The position numbers and the translations under genes were made by a program. DNA of 64,000 nucleotides from Capillidium heterosporum. Its lineage: Eukaryota > Entomophthoromycota > Entomophthoromycetes > Entomophthorales > Capillidiaceae. Of this stretch, positions 34,257-46,375 are shown one piece after another. The notes under the pieces are model-generated. The model saw only the letters and a list, made by a program, of their open reading frames with translations, did not search any database and was not told the origin of the DNA. The DNA is taken from positions 620,001 to 684,000 of the forward strand of contig WBMQ01000006.1 in NCBI GenBank assembly GCA_016630905.1, read 5' to 3'. How positions within the stretch are numbered: position 1 is the first letter of the stretch; each line of letters starts with the position of its first letter.

Positions 34257-37200
34257 GTTAAGATGGATTGTAGATATTTGACGATAGGTGAAGTTGATAG
34301 TTTTTAAGTTGGTAGTGAACTTGAAACGTTGTTGGAAATAGAGTTGGTGGCAGCCTCCTCTTTTATACCTTTTGCAGCTTGGTTTTTTCTTTTAGAGAAT
34401 TTGTAACCCTTAAATTTGATTTCCTAGTTTGGAATTTTGGACTAACTGGTATCTAAGACTCACCCAATAACACCATTATCCTATATTTAGTTTGGTTAGA
34501 ACTTGGTTATTTGGCTTTTTGCTAAATTTATTTAGGTTGAAATAGGTTTCTTGGTCAGCTGGAATTTTAGTAGGGTACTGTTATGATAAAATGTTGGAAA
34601 TACTGCTTTCCAGACTTATGTTCATATATAAGTGATCCCTATACTATATCATAGCTTACTGTATATTAGTAATTAATATACATACTATTGGTGCTAACAT
34701 TAACATTATACGGAATTCAAGCGACAATAGATGAATTTTGGGTTGGAATCTACGTTGTTCTATTGCTTTCAAAGCCAACAGTCTAAGGGTCGCTTTAAGC
34801 TTGGTAGATTGCAATATACGTTTACAAATATAGCAAAATGATATACGGGTTAGCCTAATCGGTAACTTGTAGTGTCACAATGATAAAAGCATTTTACCTA
34901 TCTAGCAGTGGGACAATTAGTAAATAGGCCTCCGCTGCTTCCGATCCAAAGATAAGATCACTAAGTTTTACATACCTTATATTTGTAAATCCCTGTCTGA
35001 TTGTAGAGCTTGTTTTGGTAGCAGTTAATAACTAAGGAAACGATGATCTATCCATAATAAAGACTATATACATTTCGCTATCTACTTTACATCAAAAACT
35101 CACATATCTACATCGAACGGCAGTCAGATATCCATAGGCGACGAGGTATGCTTTTACATCAGCCTTACATTTAGTTATCTACCTCACATCCAGTTTTTTA
35201 TCGGGCATATAATGGCAAAGGATAGATGTTGACATGAAAAATAATAGCCAATTCATCACCAAAACTATATATTTGGCTACCCGCTCTACCGAAAACAATA
35301 CATATATTTACATTTGCCAGTCACAGGTGACTTGAAACCTTTTACCCATAACTATTCATCAGGTCCCCAGCCCACATCTTTCAATCTCTACCTATCTATA
35401 GAAACCTACCAACCCTCCTTTTCCTATAACTATCTCCCCACCAACTTTGAAACAAACATTATCCATACAAAAAGTAAAAACCCGAAGCGGATCCGAAACC
35501 CATCGAATCATATGGTTCTGTCAGCTGTTTAGAGGAACAAAGTAACTCCGCTTATCACCTCATAACAAAGTCAGGTGATTTCCTTTCTCGTCTTCAATTT
35601 GTTTAAATTACATATTGCCTAAAAGGAGTGGCTTTTTGTAGCTTAAATTCGAAAAATCGCTCTTAACATAGTATAATGGCATTTTTATATAGGTAAGAAA
35701 TGCTTCTTCAGCATTTCTATAGCTTATATTTAATTCTTATCATCATTATAACCTTAGATATATATTGAAAAGTGTTATAATCTATATGAAAGATTTACTA
35801 TTGAAGTCTAACTTTGGAGATGATTTGCTAAATTATCTATCGAGTTTAAGTTGTTGAAGCGGAGGATCTGATCCTTGCTAATTGCCCTAAAAATAGCTTG
35901 CAGTTGGTACAACCTTAGATGCAGGCTATAAATCGGGATCTGAGTCCAAGAGTCCATACCAGGTAAATTTAGACGGATAGAATGGTACATATATCGGATA
36001 AATTTGTATTCAGAAAGTGGGCTTGGACTCAAAGTTTTGCTTTACAGTAATGTGGAAAGGAATGGCAAAAAGATGTTGATCAAATTTTAATGGTAAGACT
36101 GTAGGAAGTTGGATACTATTTTCCAACTGTTTGTAAATAATTTTGAGATGTATAATGCTTGTATCAAGTCATCCGACTCAACAATTTAATATCATTAACC
36201 CTCTCTATACAGTTGGGTTTCGAATAAGGAAATTTTTTCGCCTTTCCGTCTTTTGTAGATGGATAAAAGTTAGCTCGCATGCAGCTGATCTCGTGGTCCG
36301 CTTACAGAAAGCTATTTACAATAAAGATAAGAGCTTCCATCAAGTGTCAAGATACTTGGATAATAAAACATGTTTATCATCTACTTATCCGTTTTTGGTA
36401 TATAAGTAGGTACAAACTTCCGTTCAGCATCCATCTACATATTATATTTAGGAGGTCAATATACAATGTAAAAACAGCTTATGAGCTCTTTAGAATCTAG
36501 CCTTTGACTATACATTCTAAACTATTTACAAGACAAAATACTATTTGGTGCCCCATATCTTTTAGTTCGGATGGGGCTTTCTAACTAACAGATGAAGTTT
36601 CTTATTGATGGGATCAAAGCCTATACTATTTACTTAAAGTCTAGAAATATAGTAATAAATGTATACAGCAAAAAAACCTCTAAAATGATTTTTAAGATTA
36701 AAACATCCTATCAATTCAGATACCTTCCTACCATCCAAAAATTTACCTATATTCGTATTTTAGATCCCTTCTCAAAGGTATCAGCTTGTACACCTTTTTA
36801 TTCCGAGTCTAAATTTCTAATTTAGGCTTATAAAGAATCCACTCCTTTTAGGCAATATGTAATTTAATTCAATAGGAAACCAGAAAGGAAATCAGCTGAC
36901 TTGACCGTATGATTCGATGAGTTTCGGATCGGTTCAAGTTTTACCTTTGTGAAGGTTGTGGTATTCAGTCTTGAGGATCAACTCTCACTTGCACAAAAGC
37001 TTTATATCAAAACTCATTAAGACATATTCACAGTTTAAGTTTTACTATGTAAGCATAGGAAACTTCAAAAAGTTGAATACTATCGGCAAAGGCAAAAGTT
37101 TTATCTTTGAATCGGATAGGAATAGTTAGGTAAAAGTACTTTGGTATTTTCTTTTAGATGCCAAGTTAAATTGTTTGATGTAAGGTGGATAACAAAGTAG

Positions 37201-38110
37201 ATGGTTGTAGCCCAGGTCTAAAAGGAGTGAGAATCTGTTCCACGAAATAAAGCCATAATCTTTTGAAACTGGCTTAAATCTACTTTACTAATCCAAACCA
37301 TTCTAATTAATAGTACTTATTTTTGTTTAATATCAATTATATTAATTTCTTGTACTATTTTGGTTTAATTGCACATTCATACAAACACAGGGTTTTACCT
37401 ATCTACTTTGAATTTGCAATCCCTATAAAATGCTTTTATCGATATCAGCATTTATATACTGGATATAAAGTAGCACTTTTGATATATTTGATCAGATTCC
37501 TTATGTTTTCTTTTCATACATAACAATATCGGATTTCAATAGAAAAAATATATAAATTAATATAAAAAATTGATTGATACCCAAAGGTAGTGTAAAGACG
37601 GTGTCGAAAGTTACTAAAGGCTACCAAGTATCCATAGCCACTTTACTTGATAAAGCTATCCATGTATGCTATAAATAGAGGATGTACTGTAAATAAGCAG
37701 GCCTTTGAAAAGTGTAGATATCGATGAGGGAACACTTGGTACCCAGTAACTAAAACAAGAATCAACAGATTTATCATGATCTAGGACCAGATGTTGAAGC
37801 AGAGATCACTATTTTCAAATTGGTAGACTTATCTATAACTATATACTCAATCGGATTCTTAGGCTTGAACACTACTTTGAAAACTGTCCTTTATAAAAAC
37901 TTACTACTACCATTATAGTCAAAACTTGTAAAAGGTGTTTTGGTGAGCAACCTTCAAAATATCGATCAGAGGACACTTGAGTTCCTCTACTTTTTGAAAT
38001 AGCAGGTGATAAGTCAACCTACAATATAGAAGCCAACATAATGGAAAGATAATCAAGTCAAGCTCGGCATTAGCCTTCGTAACAACTGATAGAATACCAG
38101 ATAGCAGAGT
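34257..38110. other. Long intergenic region
   Basis: About 3.9 kb without a gene I can support. Short plus-strand coding-like pieces occur, such as a possible C2H2 remnant near 36940-37030 (LCEGCGIQS, then NSHLHKS in another frame) and a basic Pro/Asn-rich stretch at 35314-35532. None forms a believable gene. Confidence 0.45.
34361..34367 (-). promoter_or_regulatory. TATA box of the UNC93-like gene
   Basis: TATAAAA on the minus strand, about 105 bp before the ATG at 34256. Confidence 0.5.
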
Positions 38111-38241
38111 AGTCTTAAATTAGCCACAAATAAATATTAGTAAATGAAATGAACAATTCTATTTATTTTATATTAAATCTCATAATCCTTCAACTCTTAT
38201 TACCTAAAGCACTATAACTTTGACTTTACGCTATAAACTGC

Positions 38242-39510
38242 CTAGTTCGTCTTCTTGGATACATTGGTGAAGCCGGTACCCAGCCCAGTGAACTCTAAAC
38301 TGTGATCCTTGGCTTCGATCTTAAACTTGGTGTTGAAGGTAGCATTCAAATCTTTCAAGTGCTGTATCGAGTACTGATTGAGCTTGCCCAATTTGATCTT
38401 ACTAACATCTTCGGGAGTGACGGTGAGTAAGGTGAAATGGAGGGCGTGGTGGAAGGGGTCAACGTACCCACCATCTTCAATCAATGTCAACAACTTCTTG
38501 GCAACTTCAATACCCAAGTCTTCGGCCGACTGGCCAGCATCAGCGAACTGTTCAGCCGAAACAATGGCCCCAGTAGTCGATTCGGCTACCAACGTCAACC
38601 CATAGCCTGGAGATCTAACAGTTGAAAATAAATAAATTGAAAAATAACATAAGCTGATAGACAAATTGATGACTTACTTCCCCGACTCATTGCCTTTGAA
38701 TACGTCGGTGTAGATGTAGATATCGGGGATGAACCTATTTAGGATACTCCTAGCTGACTCAACAACGCGGTTACAAGTTTGAGGGGATACTCTAGTTGCA
38801 TAAGCTATACCACGAATTCGCTTGATACGACCTACATCTAGACATCTTACTGGCGTTAGCTGGCGTACAACCCCGCACTTGAATAAGATCTCGCCACCAC
38901 CTAAAGGTGGTGCACCCCGTTTCGTTATTTTCAGCTCGACGGGACTAATACCAAATTTACTGAGGTGGCGTAAAGTTACTGTACGTAGAGTGTCGACCTA
39001 TTGTAAGTAAGAAAAAATTTTGTAATTTAGGTACCGAAAGATCTTGATTATCGTTGGTTATTCCCATCAGCTGCAATTGGAAAGGAATCTTTGCAAATGG
39101 AGCTAGAGCTACTAAAGGTTCAAGAAAATAACCTATGGAACGGCTTGAACCGCAGTCATGAGTAACTTTACCACCGTGGATAACTCCTGGTTTGTAGACT
39201 ATAGTTGTACCTAAGCTTCTATAAGTACACTGACAAAAATTTGCTAAAGAAATAAAAACAACAACATACCAGTATAGTTGATCTCTACTTGACTACCATT
39301 GGTTACCTTTTCCAGCAATCTAAGAAATCCAACTTCGAAATCTATTTGTTGTCCAACGTTTAATATTCATTTCGATAACAATAATAAACTACCTTTTAAA
39401 CCAGGTTCAGTAGACTGGGAACGGATATTTTCGATTCGTACTGTACGTCCACTTAAAGTTGAAATAATCAATCGGTACCTAAAGTTGTCGGAATTGTCGA
39501 ATTTCAGCAT
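38242..39510 (-). CDS. RCL1: RNA 3'-terminal phosphate cyclase-like protein Rcl1
   Basis: Five exons: 39510-39393, 39341-39270, 39210-39035, 38997-38678, 38614-38242; 352 residues, phases consistent. Family landmarks occur in order: NFRYRLIISTLSGRTVRIE, VTNGSQVEINYTGTT, the loop GAPPLGGGEI, IRGIAYATRVSP, and GKSPGYGLTLVAE, ending in GFTNVSKK. In yeast, Rcl1 is a nucleolar partner of Bms1 in the small-subunit processome, needed for early 18S rRNA cleavage. It lacks cyclase activity. The Met at 39510 fits the family N-terminus better than an upstream Met at 39573. Exon 1, intron 1 and five bases of exon 2 lie in the identical part of the inverted repeat. The rest of the gene lies outside it. 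Confidence 0.92.
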
Positions 39511-40173
39511 CTCGATATTTGAATTTTGAGTTCCAATTTGCAAGTGTACTTGAATTGAATAAACTTTTTTCAAGCTTGTTGAAAAAGTTGGTAATTATCA
39601 GAAAGCTGAACCAATGAAAGCTAGTTGGATTAAAGGATTGAGCAAATATAATTTGCAGTCATCCGGTCCAGATAATTGCACTGGAATTGAACTTCAAACA
39701 TCAGCTTTGCTTTCAATACAAAATATTAGTGCAGCTATTATGAACCAGAGTTGAGATTTGGATTTCGTGTCAGGTATAGTTAGCATATTTGGTTAATATA
39801 CTTGTTCTATCTCCCTAATTTGAAGGGTTCTTTGGCTGTGTGATAATGTACAGCGCCGTTTATAGCAAACCTATATATTACTTTTATATCCAAGTGTATA
39901 GACATGTATCATTTTATTTACTATATCTATCAAGTCAACTATTGAAGGTATGGTGTAATTCCATCAGATACACCTGATATGTATCGAGGCAATTGGTAAA
40001 CCTCAGTGACTCTATAGAGGCAGCTATAGATCTTATATTTTAATGAACTCCAAGTTTACAAAGTTATTTCCGGAATATAAAACAGATATAGAGGCTTTAA
40101 GCTTCGCATATGAAAGTTGGCATACTATATTGTGTAAGTTCCGGAATGAAAGCTGAGAATCTGCCAACTAGAA

Positions 40174-40488
40174 TCAATTAGGCTTGCCAAAATTTAGACA
40201 AAGGTGACGCTTATATGGTAAATGATGAGGTAGCTTATAAAAACCTATAGTTTGAACAAAGTTTGTAGCTAACTCAGATATAGCACACATTTCAGTCATC
40301 TTAGCAGCTATATTCGCAAATTCATGTAGTAAATCAAAATGCAACGAATATGACATTTGGATCCCAACTCCATCGCTACAAGACATTAAATGTAAGTAAA
40401 TTTGAATTTCAAATTCAAGACATATACACAACGTTCTATATGCAATACGGGTAGCTTTAAAGTAGTAAAGTGTCAACCTATTAGCCAA
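40174..40488 (-). other. Doubtful 104-codon ORF in left arm B
   Basis: Open frame present identically in both arms (partner 44189-44503). It begins with a TTG rather than ATG and has no recognisable motif. It could be an exon, a relic or chance. It is kept only because a 104-codon open stretch is uncommon in this AT-rich DNA. Confidence 0.2.
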
Positions 40489-40556
40489 AACTTAATAGGT
40501 TTAGCCATGTAAGTCTAATTTATTTACCAGCATCTCACTAAGACTTTATAACTCAC

Positions 40557-40900
40557 CTAAAAGGTAGCAGCTAGGTTGTCACCTTGCTTAGCAAAGCTGT
40601 TTGCATCAATGTTGTTCGAATGAGTGTTTGAATTGAAGACAACTGCCTGTGTGTTTTAGTTACATTCATTCTTGTGGGAGCTGTTGGCCTGGACAGCATC
40701 ATTACCATTTACGACGATTGGATTGAAGTTGGTAAATACATCGAATCCATCCTATCTGTAGAGTACAGGTTGGAATCATAGCTGCAGTTGTATCTATTGT
40801 AGCCAAATGGCGAGTACAAACTGCTACTGTAGCCGTTGTAGTTGTTGAGATAAATAGCCGAAATGGCTGCAGTAATAAGAGTGCTGTACAAGAAGTTCAT
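40557..40900 (-). pseudogene. Small secreted Asn/Tyr/Ser-rich protein, frameshifted (left arm)
   Basis: An ATG at 40900 and a signal peptide (MNFLYSTLITAAISA) lead into YNGYSSSLYSPFGYNRYN. The open frame then ends after 63 codons. In another frame the family sequence resumes (FNPIVVNGNDAVQANSS, then after a TAA, NIDANSFAKQGDNLAATF). This matches a relic at 43420-43650. A frameshift and a stop therefore break the gene. The same breaks are present in the right-arm copy. Confidence 0.6.
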
Positions 40901-41019
40901 TTTATCTATGCTAGGATACGGTAATCTATTTTGATTTATATACTATTAATAGAATCTATATTAGTTTATAAATTTGAGTTTGTAATATATCGCTAAATTG
41001 ATCATTATATATAGCATAT

Positions 41020-42203
41020 ATTTATCATACAAGCTGTTATTTATAGGAGCTAGCAATGATGTTTATTGGTCATTTGGAATTTGAGTTTACCACTATTGAT
41101 AATTATATTATAAAGTAAAATAGGATATTTAAGCATTGTATATCTACTATATGAGTAGATAATTATTATCCAAGTAGATACATGCCAATATAGGACAAAG
41201 AGTCAATTTATCAAGTTACGGACTCAATATATTCATTACAGGATTTATAGAGCTGTAGAGATACAAAATATAAAGTAGCTTTGGAGGTTTCCTAGATCTC
41301 TAATTTTAATCAAATAAATGTGCCGAATTTAATTAAATGGTTCTTTTAATTTTTAAAACAAAGCTTGCCTAGAATTTGTGAATAATTCAAACTATTGATT
41401 TAAAATTATGCTACTCTTCAGAAAACTTTCTAGTTCTTTATATTTGTCTTTTATACCTTCAATATAGGTATAAGGGTTTCATAGAGACAGTGTTTTTCTA
41501 GTTTATAGGCCTGTACGAAATTATATATTTAATAAAATCAAAATGGAAAGAATGGTAAGGAGCGAACTCTTCAAGCAGTTAGAGTATAAATAGTCAAAAC
41601 TCAACAGCTTTGAAGAGTAGCATGTAAATAATTAAGCAAAATTTGGGCAATTTCAACTTTGAGGATATGGAATATATTAGTATATAGATGTGCTATTAAA
41701 TGCAGTAATAAAATTTCGCCTTGAAAAGAAATGCCTCCCTATCTACCTGGTATACAACATAAGAGTCGATATCAACTCTGTTCTATATAGAAATAAGCAA
41801 TTTTCTATTAATATATATATAACTATAGTATATAAATACACTATAAGATAAATGTATGATTAGTGGCCAACGTAATAGTCAAGTTGCAATCTTAGAATTT
41901 CAAATTTCATTGGATTTTCTGTTTTGAAATACTGTAAGAATTTATAATACCATATTTATCAAAAATACTTGTTATATTCTAGAATAGACTTTAAAAGGTC
42001 AAAAATCCGATAGATTAATTTGAGGAATTGAGTGTAGCAATCAAAATTAAAATATCTACACACAAAAATTTTAGTCTATGAAATATTGATCTTAAACAAG
42101 GCATTAGCCCCTTAACAATTATCCAGGAGTGTATACATAAGTACTGTATATAAAGATGCGGTTTGCTGGAAATAGAGACATTAAATCGATTCAAAACATC
42201 AAA
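41020..42203. other. Intergenic, left part of spacer B
   Basis: AT-rich, nothing supported except the promoter of the Lys-Pro-Tyr repeat gene at its right end. Confidence 0.5.
42147..42154 (+). promoter_or_regulatory. TATA box that decides the start of the Lys-Pro-Tyr gene
   Basis: TATATAAA ends one base before the first in-frame ATG (42156). Transcription should start downstream, which makes the second ATG (42204), directly before the signal peptide, the likely start. Confidence 0.5.
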
Positions 42204-42680
42204 ATGCACTTTACTTTCAAACTCACCACCTTACTCTTCATCTTCCTAAGCCTTATAAGCCAAGTCATATCAACTCCTTTAGCTGAAGCAGTTGCTGTAG
42301 CTAATGCCAATAAAAGAGATAAGGTAAAGGCCCAGCCTTATAGGCCTAAGAAGGAGCTACAGCCTAAGCCTTATAAGCCTGAAAAGAAACCGCTACCCAA
42401 ACCTTATAAACCGGAAACTAAACCAATTCCAAAGCCCTATAAGCCTGAATCGAAGCTGGCTCCAAAACCTTACAAGCCTGAGACCAAACCGGTTCCAAAG
42501 CCCTATAAGCCAAAGCCGGAACCAAAACCTCAACCGAAATCTTACAAACCTGAAATTAAACCAGCACCGAAGCCGGCCCCTAAGCCTTATAAACCGAAAA
42601 CTAAACCACCTCCTAAACAATATAAACCAGAGCCCAAACCTATACCTGAACCTAAACCTTACAAACCAGGCAAGAAATAA
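42204..42680 (+). CDS. Secreted Lys-Pro-Tyr repeat protein
   Basis: 158 residues from the ATG at 42204. A signal peptide (MHFTFKLTTLLFIFLSLISQ) is followed by a short Ala/Val/Asn pro-region ending in a Lys-Arg pair (residues 37-38), a likely Kex2-type site. The rest is about ten imperfect repeats of roughly 10-12 residues built on PKPYKPE-KP, ending in PGKK. The mature chain would be almost only Lys, Pro, Tyr, Glu, Thr and Gln, strongly basic and extended. Composition recalls Lys/Pro/Tyr-rich adhesive or wall-crosslinking proteins (mussel foot proteins, plant proline-rich proteins). That is analogy, not homology. The gene sits in the centre of inverted duplication B. The upstream ATG at 42156 directly abuts the TATA box and is less likely. 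Confidence 0.75.
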   Translation: MHFTFKLTTLLFIFLSLISQVISTPLAEAVAVANANKRDKVKAQPYRPKKELQPKPYKPEKKPLPKPYKPETKPIPKPYKPESKLAPKPYKPETKPVPKPYKPKPEPKPQPKSYKPEIKPAPKPAPKPYKPKTKPPPKQYKPEPKPIPEPKPYKPGKK

Positions 42681-43419
42681 CTTAGTTCAACATGGTGCTT
42701 TCCTTACTAAAATTTCAAAAGTTTATGTATGCATCTGATCTGTGATCGATGTATTGTAAATAAAACCATACTAGCTATATTTTTACTTGTTATCTTTGGT
42801 TACTATACATAGCATCATATCATTTTAACTCCATATATATAAAGTAGGTCTAGCTGTTGAATATTTCAATAAAAATGATTAATTACACAATCAATATAGA
42901 CATTGAGCTTTAATAAATCCGTATATACTTATATTCCTACCGATACTTTACATGTATATACTACTCACCTTACAAAAAATTGTAGTCTGATTGAAGTAGG
43001 TATTAGCGATATTGAATTGGTTCCAATATTTTATAAATCGGCATCCGATAAGTACTATATCTCAATTACTAAAAAGAGGAGTCGTTCATCTACCAATTAT
43101 TTCTCAGCACAACTATGTGTTAATATATTTCTTACTTTCATAGTTTTCCTGCAGAGAGTATTGAGATATAGTATACCAGATAGTATATTTTAGCTATGAT
43201 CTATTGTATAAGAGTTATGTAACCTCCTCAAATCCAAGTGATCATTTTAGATCTTAATTCAAAGTAACAGCCATCAAATATAAGATATGTTATATTAAAA
43301 ATATATTGTTAATTTTACCTACAATTAGTGAAATTTACAAATAAATGCAAAACATATATATCACTAGAGTTCTGATTTAATTTAAAGGCAATACACAAAG
43401 TGTAAATTTATAATCTCAT
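42681..43419. other. Intergenic, right part of spacer B
   Basis: 3' flank of the Lys-Pro-Tyr gene. A 96-codon open stretch (42903-43193) starts at TTG, has no motif, and I do not support it. Confidence 0.45.
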
Positions 43420-43650
43420 CTAAAAAACAGCAACGAAATTTTTGTTTCTCTTGGAAAAGTTTTTGGCATTAACATTTTTCTTGTAGGTATTCTCAGCAAA
43501 TACGGCTGTCCTCTTGTGAATTAAGCTGTTTTCTTTTACTATAACTGGGTTTAAACCATTATATCTATAATAGTCGAATGGCGAGTGCAAACCACTACCG
43601 TAACTATAGCTGCCCGCGCCTTAGCTGTTGAACTACTAAATCTTGATAGG
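43420..43650 (-). pseudogene. 5'-truncated relic of the Asn/Tyr/Ser-rich secreted protein
   Basis: Minus-strand reading GSYSYGSGLHSPFDYYRYN, then LNPVIVKEN and NVNAKNFSKRNKNFVAVF to a stop at 43420. It matches the protein family broken in both arms (43777-44120 and 40557-40900) but lacks the signal peptide. It is cut just before the inner boundary of the right arm at 43658, where stops appear upstream. The palindrome junction may have formed within this older family member. Confidence 0.55.
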
Positions 43651-43776
43651 AATCTAAATATGCTATATATAATGATCAATTTAGCGATATATTACAAACT
43701 CAAATTTATAAACTAATATAGATTCTATTAATAGTATATAAATCAAAATAGATTACCGTATCCTAGCATAGATAAA

Positions 43777-44120
43777 ATGAACTTCTTGTACAGCACTCTT
43801 ATTACTGCAGCCATTTCGGCTATTTATCTCAACAACTACAACGGCTACAGTAGCAGTTTGTACTCGCCATTTGGCTACAATAGATACAACTGCAGCTATG
43901 ATTCCAACCTGTACTCTACAGATAGGATGGATTCGATGTATTTACCAACTTCAATCCAATCGTCGTAAATGGTAATGATGCTGTCCAGGCCAACAGCTCC
44001 CACAAGAATGAATGTAACTAAAACACACAGGCAGTTGTCTTCAATTCAAACACTCATTCGAACAACATTGATGCAAACAGCTTTGCTAAGCAAGGTGACA
44101 ACCTAGCTGCTACCTTTTAG
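43777..44120 (+). pseudogene. Small secreted Asn/Tyr/Ser-rich protein, frameshifted (right arm)
   Basis: Identical to 40557-40900 in the left arm, with the same frameshift and stop. The relic at 43420-43650, facing the other way, is a diverged relative and shows what the unbroken C-terminus looked like. Confidence 0.6.
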
Positions 44121-44188
44121 GTGAGTTATAAAGTCTTAGTGAGATGCTGGTAAATAAATTAGACTTACATGGCTAAACCTATTAAGTT

Positions 44189-44503
44189 TTGGCTAATAGG
44201 TTGACACTTTACTACTTTAAAGCTACCCGTATTGCATATAGAACGTTGTGTATATGTCTTGAATTTGAAATTCAAATTTACTTACATTTAATGTCTTGTA
44301 GCGATGGAGTTGGGATCCAAATGTCATATTCGTTGCATTTTGATTTACTACATGAATTTGCGAATATAGCTGCTAAGATGACTGAAATGTGTGCTATATC
44401 TGAGTTAGCTACAAACTTTGTTCAAACTATAGGTTTTTATAAGCTACCTCATCATTTACCATATAAGCGTCACCTTTGTCTAAATTTTGGCAAGCCTAAT
44501 TGA
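44189..44503 (+). other. Doubtful 104-codon ORF in right arm B
   Basis: Identical partner of 40174-40488. TTG start, no motif, status unresolved. Confidence 0.2.
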
Positions 44504-45166
44504 TTCTAGTTGGCAGATTCTCAGCTTTCATTCCGGAACTTACACAATATAGTATGCCAACTTTCATATGCGAAGCTTAAAGCCTCTATATCTGTTTTAT
44601 ATTCCGGAAATAACTTTGTAAACTTGGAGTTCATTAAAATATAAGATCTATAGCTGCCTCTATAGAGTCACTGAGGTTTACCAATTGCCTCGATACATAT
44701 CAGGTGTATCTGATGGAATTACACCATACCTTCAATAGTTGACTTGATAGATATAGTAAATAAAATGATACATGTCTATACACTTGGATATAAAAGTAAT
44801 ATATAGGTTTGCTATAAACGGCGCTGTACATTATCACACAGCCAAAGAACCCTTCAAATTAGGGAGATAGAACAAGTATATTAACCAAATATGCTAACTA
44901 TACCTGACACGAAATCCAAATCTCAACTCTGGTTCATAATAGCTGCACTAATATTTTGTATTGAAAGCAAAGCTGATGTTTGAAGTTCAATTCCAGTGCA
45001 ATTATCTGGACCGGATGACTGCAAATTATATTTGCTCAATCCTTTAATCCAACTAGCTTTCATTGGTTCAGCTTTCTGATAATTACCAACTTTTTCAACA
45101 AGCTTGAAAAAAGTTTATTCAATTCAAGTACACTTGCAAATTGGAACTCAAAATTCAAATATCGAG

Positions 45167-46264
45167 ATGCTGAAATTCGACAATTCCGACAACTTTAGGT
45201 ACCGATTGATTATTTCAACTTTAAGTGGACGTACAGTACGAATCGAAAATATCCGTTCCCAGTCTACTGAACCTGGTTTAAAAGGTAGTTTATTATTGTT
45301 ATCGAAATGAATATTAAACGTTGGACAACAAATAGATTTCAGTCTGTCGGAAAAGATAACTACAACGATTCCTTGTTTTTTGTTTTTATCAATTTTTGCA
45401 AGTTTATTTATAACTATTTAAGTACGGCTATAGTCTAGAAATTAGGAGCTATTCATGATTGTGGAGTTTACCAGTGACAACCAAGATCTTTCAATATATC
45501 AATTGGCAAGCTTTTTCCATTTTAATTCGAATATGTGAACACTTTATGTACGGTAGCTTTATTCACCTCAGTCTATTCGGCATAAGTTCCGTTGAGGTAA
45601 ATAGAACGAGGCAAGCCCTCGTTAAATGGTAACGGTATCAGCTTCAAACGTGATGTTGCACGCTGGCTGGCTTTGATATTATATCTAGATATAGGACGAA
45701 TTAAATAGATCCATTATATATCTCACGTTACTAAGACGTTCTCTAAACATGTAGCTACGTTATAAAATCAATCTAAAACACTCTCAATAGATTCATTACT
45801 AATATATATCTACATTTACATGTTCAAAGAAAACGAGTCTTTGAAGTAAATAACTATTATGTCTTATTTTTCAATTTATTTGTATTTAGCTATTAGATCT
45901 CCAAGCTATAGGTTTATAGTGATAGCCGAATCGACTACTGGGGCTATTGTTTCAGCCGAAAATTGATCTGGCTCTGGTCTATTGATTTAATAACTCAGTA
46001 TTGAATTTGCCAATAAACTGATGATTTGATTTAGGATGTTAAATACGTCGACTCCTATCACATCCTCCACTTCACGTTGGTCATCGTCATCCTCAAAGAT
46101 GCCGGTAATGTTAAAATTGGAAAACCCAACCAATACTCGATATAGCACTTAAAAGATCCGAACATTACCTTCAATATTGAGTTTGAAATTGAGGCTAAGG
46201 ATTACAATTTGGAATTTGCTGGGTGGGTACCAGCTTTACTAGCGTGCCCAAGAAGACAAGTTAG
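45167..46264 (+). pseudogene. RCL1: RCL1 pseudogene
   Basis: Exon 1 (from the ATG matching 39510) is identical to the working gene because it lies in the identical arm. Beyond 45340 the copy is decayed. DNA matches to exons 3-5 remain, for example the segments corresponding to NDNQDLS, TVTLRHLSKFG, SPVEL, VAESTTGAIVSAE and the end SKKTN with its TAG at 46262-46264. Stops, deletions and frameshifts break the frame throughout. It is the mirror image of the intact gene at 38242-39510. Confidence 0.88.
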
Positions 46265-46375
46265 GCAATTTGTACTACGAGATCTAGATGAACATATTTT
46301 AATAGTGAGGGTTGAAGAGTATGATATTTAATATAAAATAAGGTTAATCATTTCATTTACTAACACTACTTGTAG

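Larger units (their letters stand above)
38115..41019. repeat. Left arm of inverted duplication B
   Basis: The inner part, 39337-41019 (1,683 bp), is the apparently exact reverse complement of 43658-45340: every pair of matching features I checked sums to 84677. The outer part, 38115-39336, is similar to 45341-46375 but the right side is heavily diverged. So the duplication is old, while the inner part has been copied or homogenised recently. Confidence 0.9.
43658..46375. repeat. Right arm of inverted duplication B
   Basis: The inner 43658-45340 is the apparently exact reverse complement of 39337-41019. The outer 45341-46375 is a decayed copy of 38115-39336 carrying the RCL1 pseudogene and its 3' flank. 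Confidence 0.9.

Noticed and set aside
42903-43193. 96-codon open frame downstream of the Lys-Pro-Tyr gene
   Set aside because: Starts at TTG, no motif or signal peptide, composition like the surrounding AT-rich DNA.
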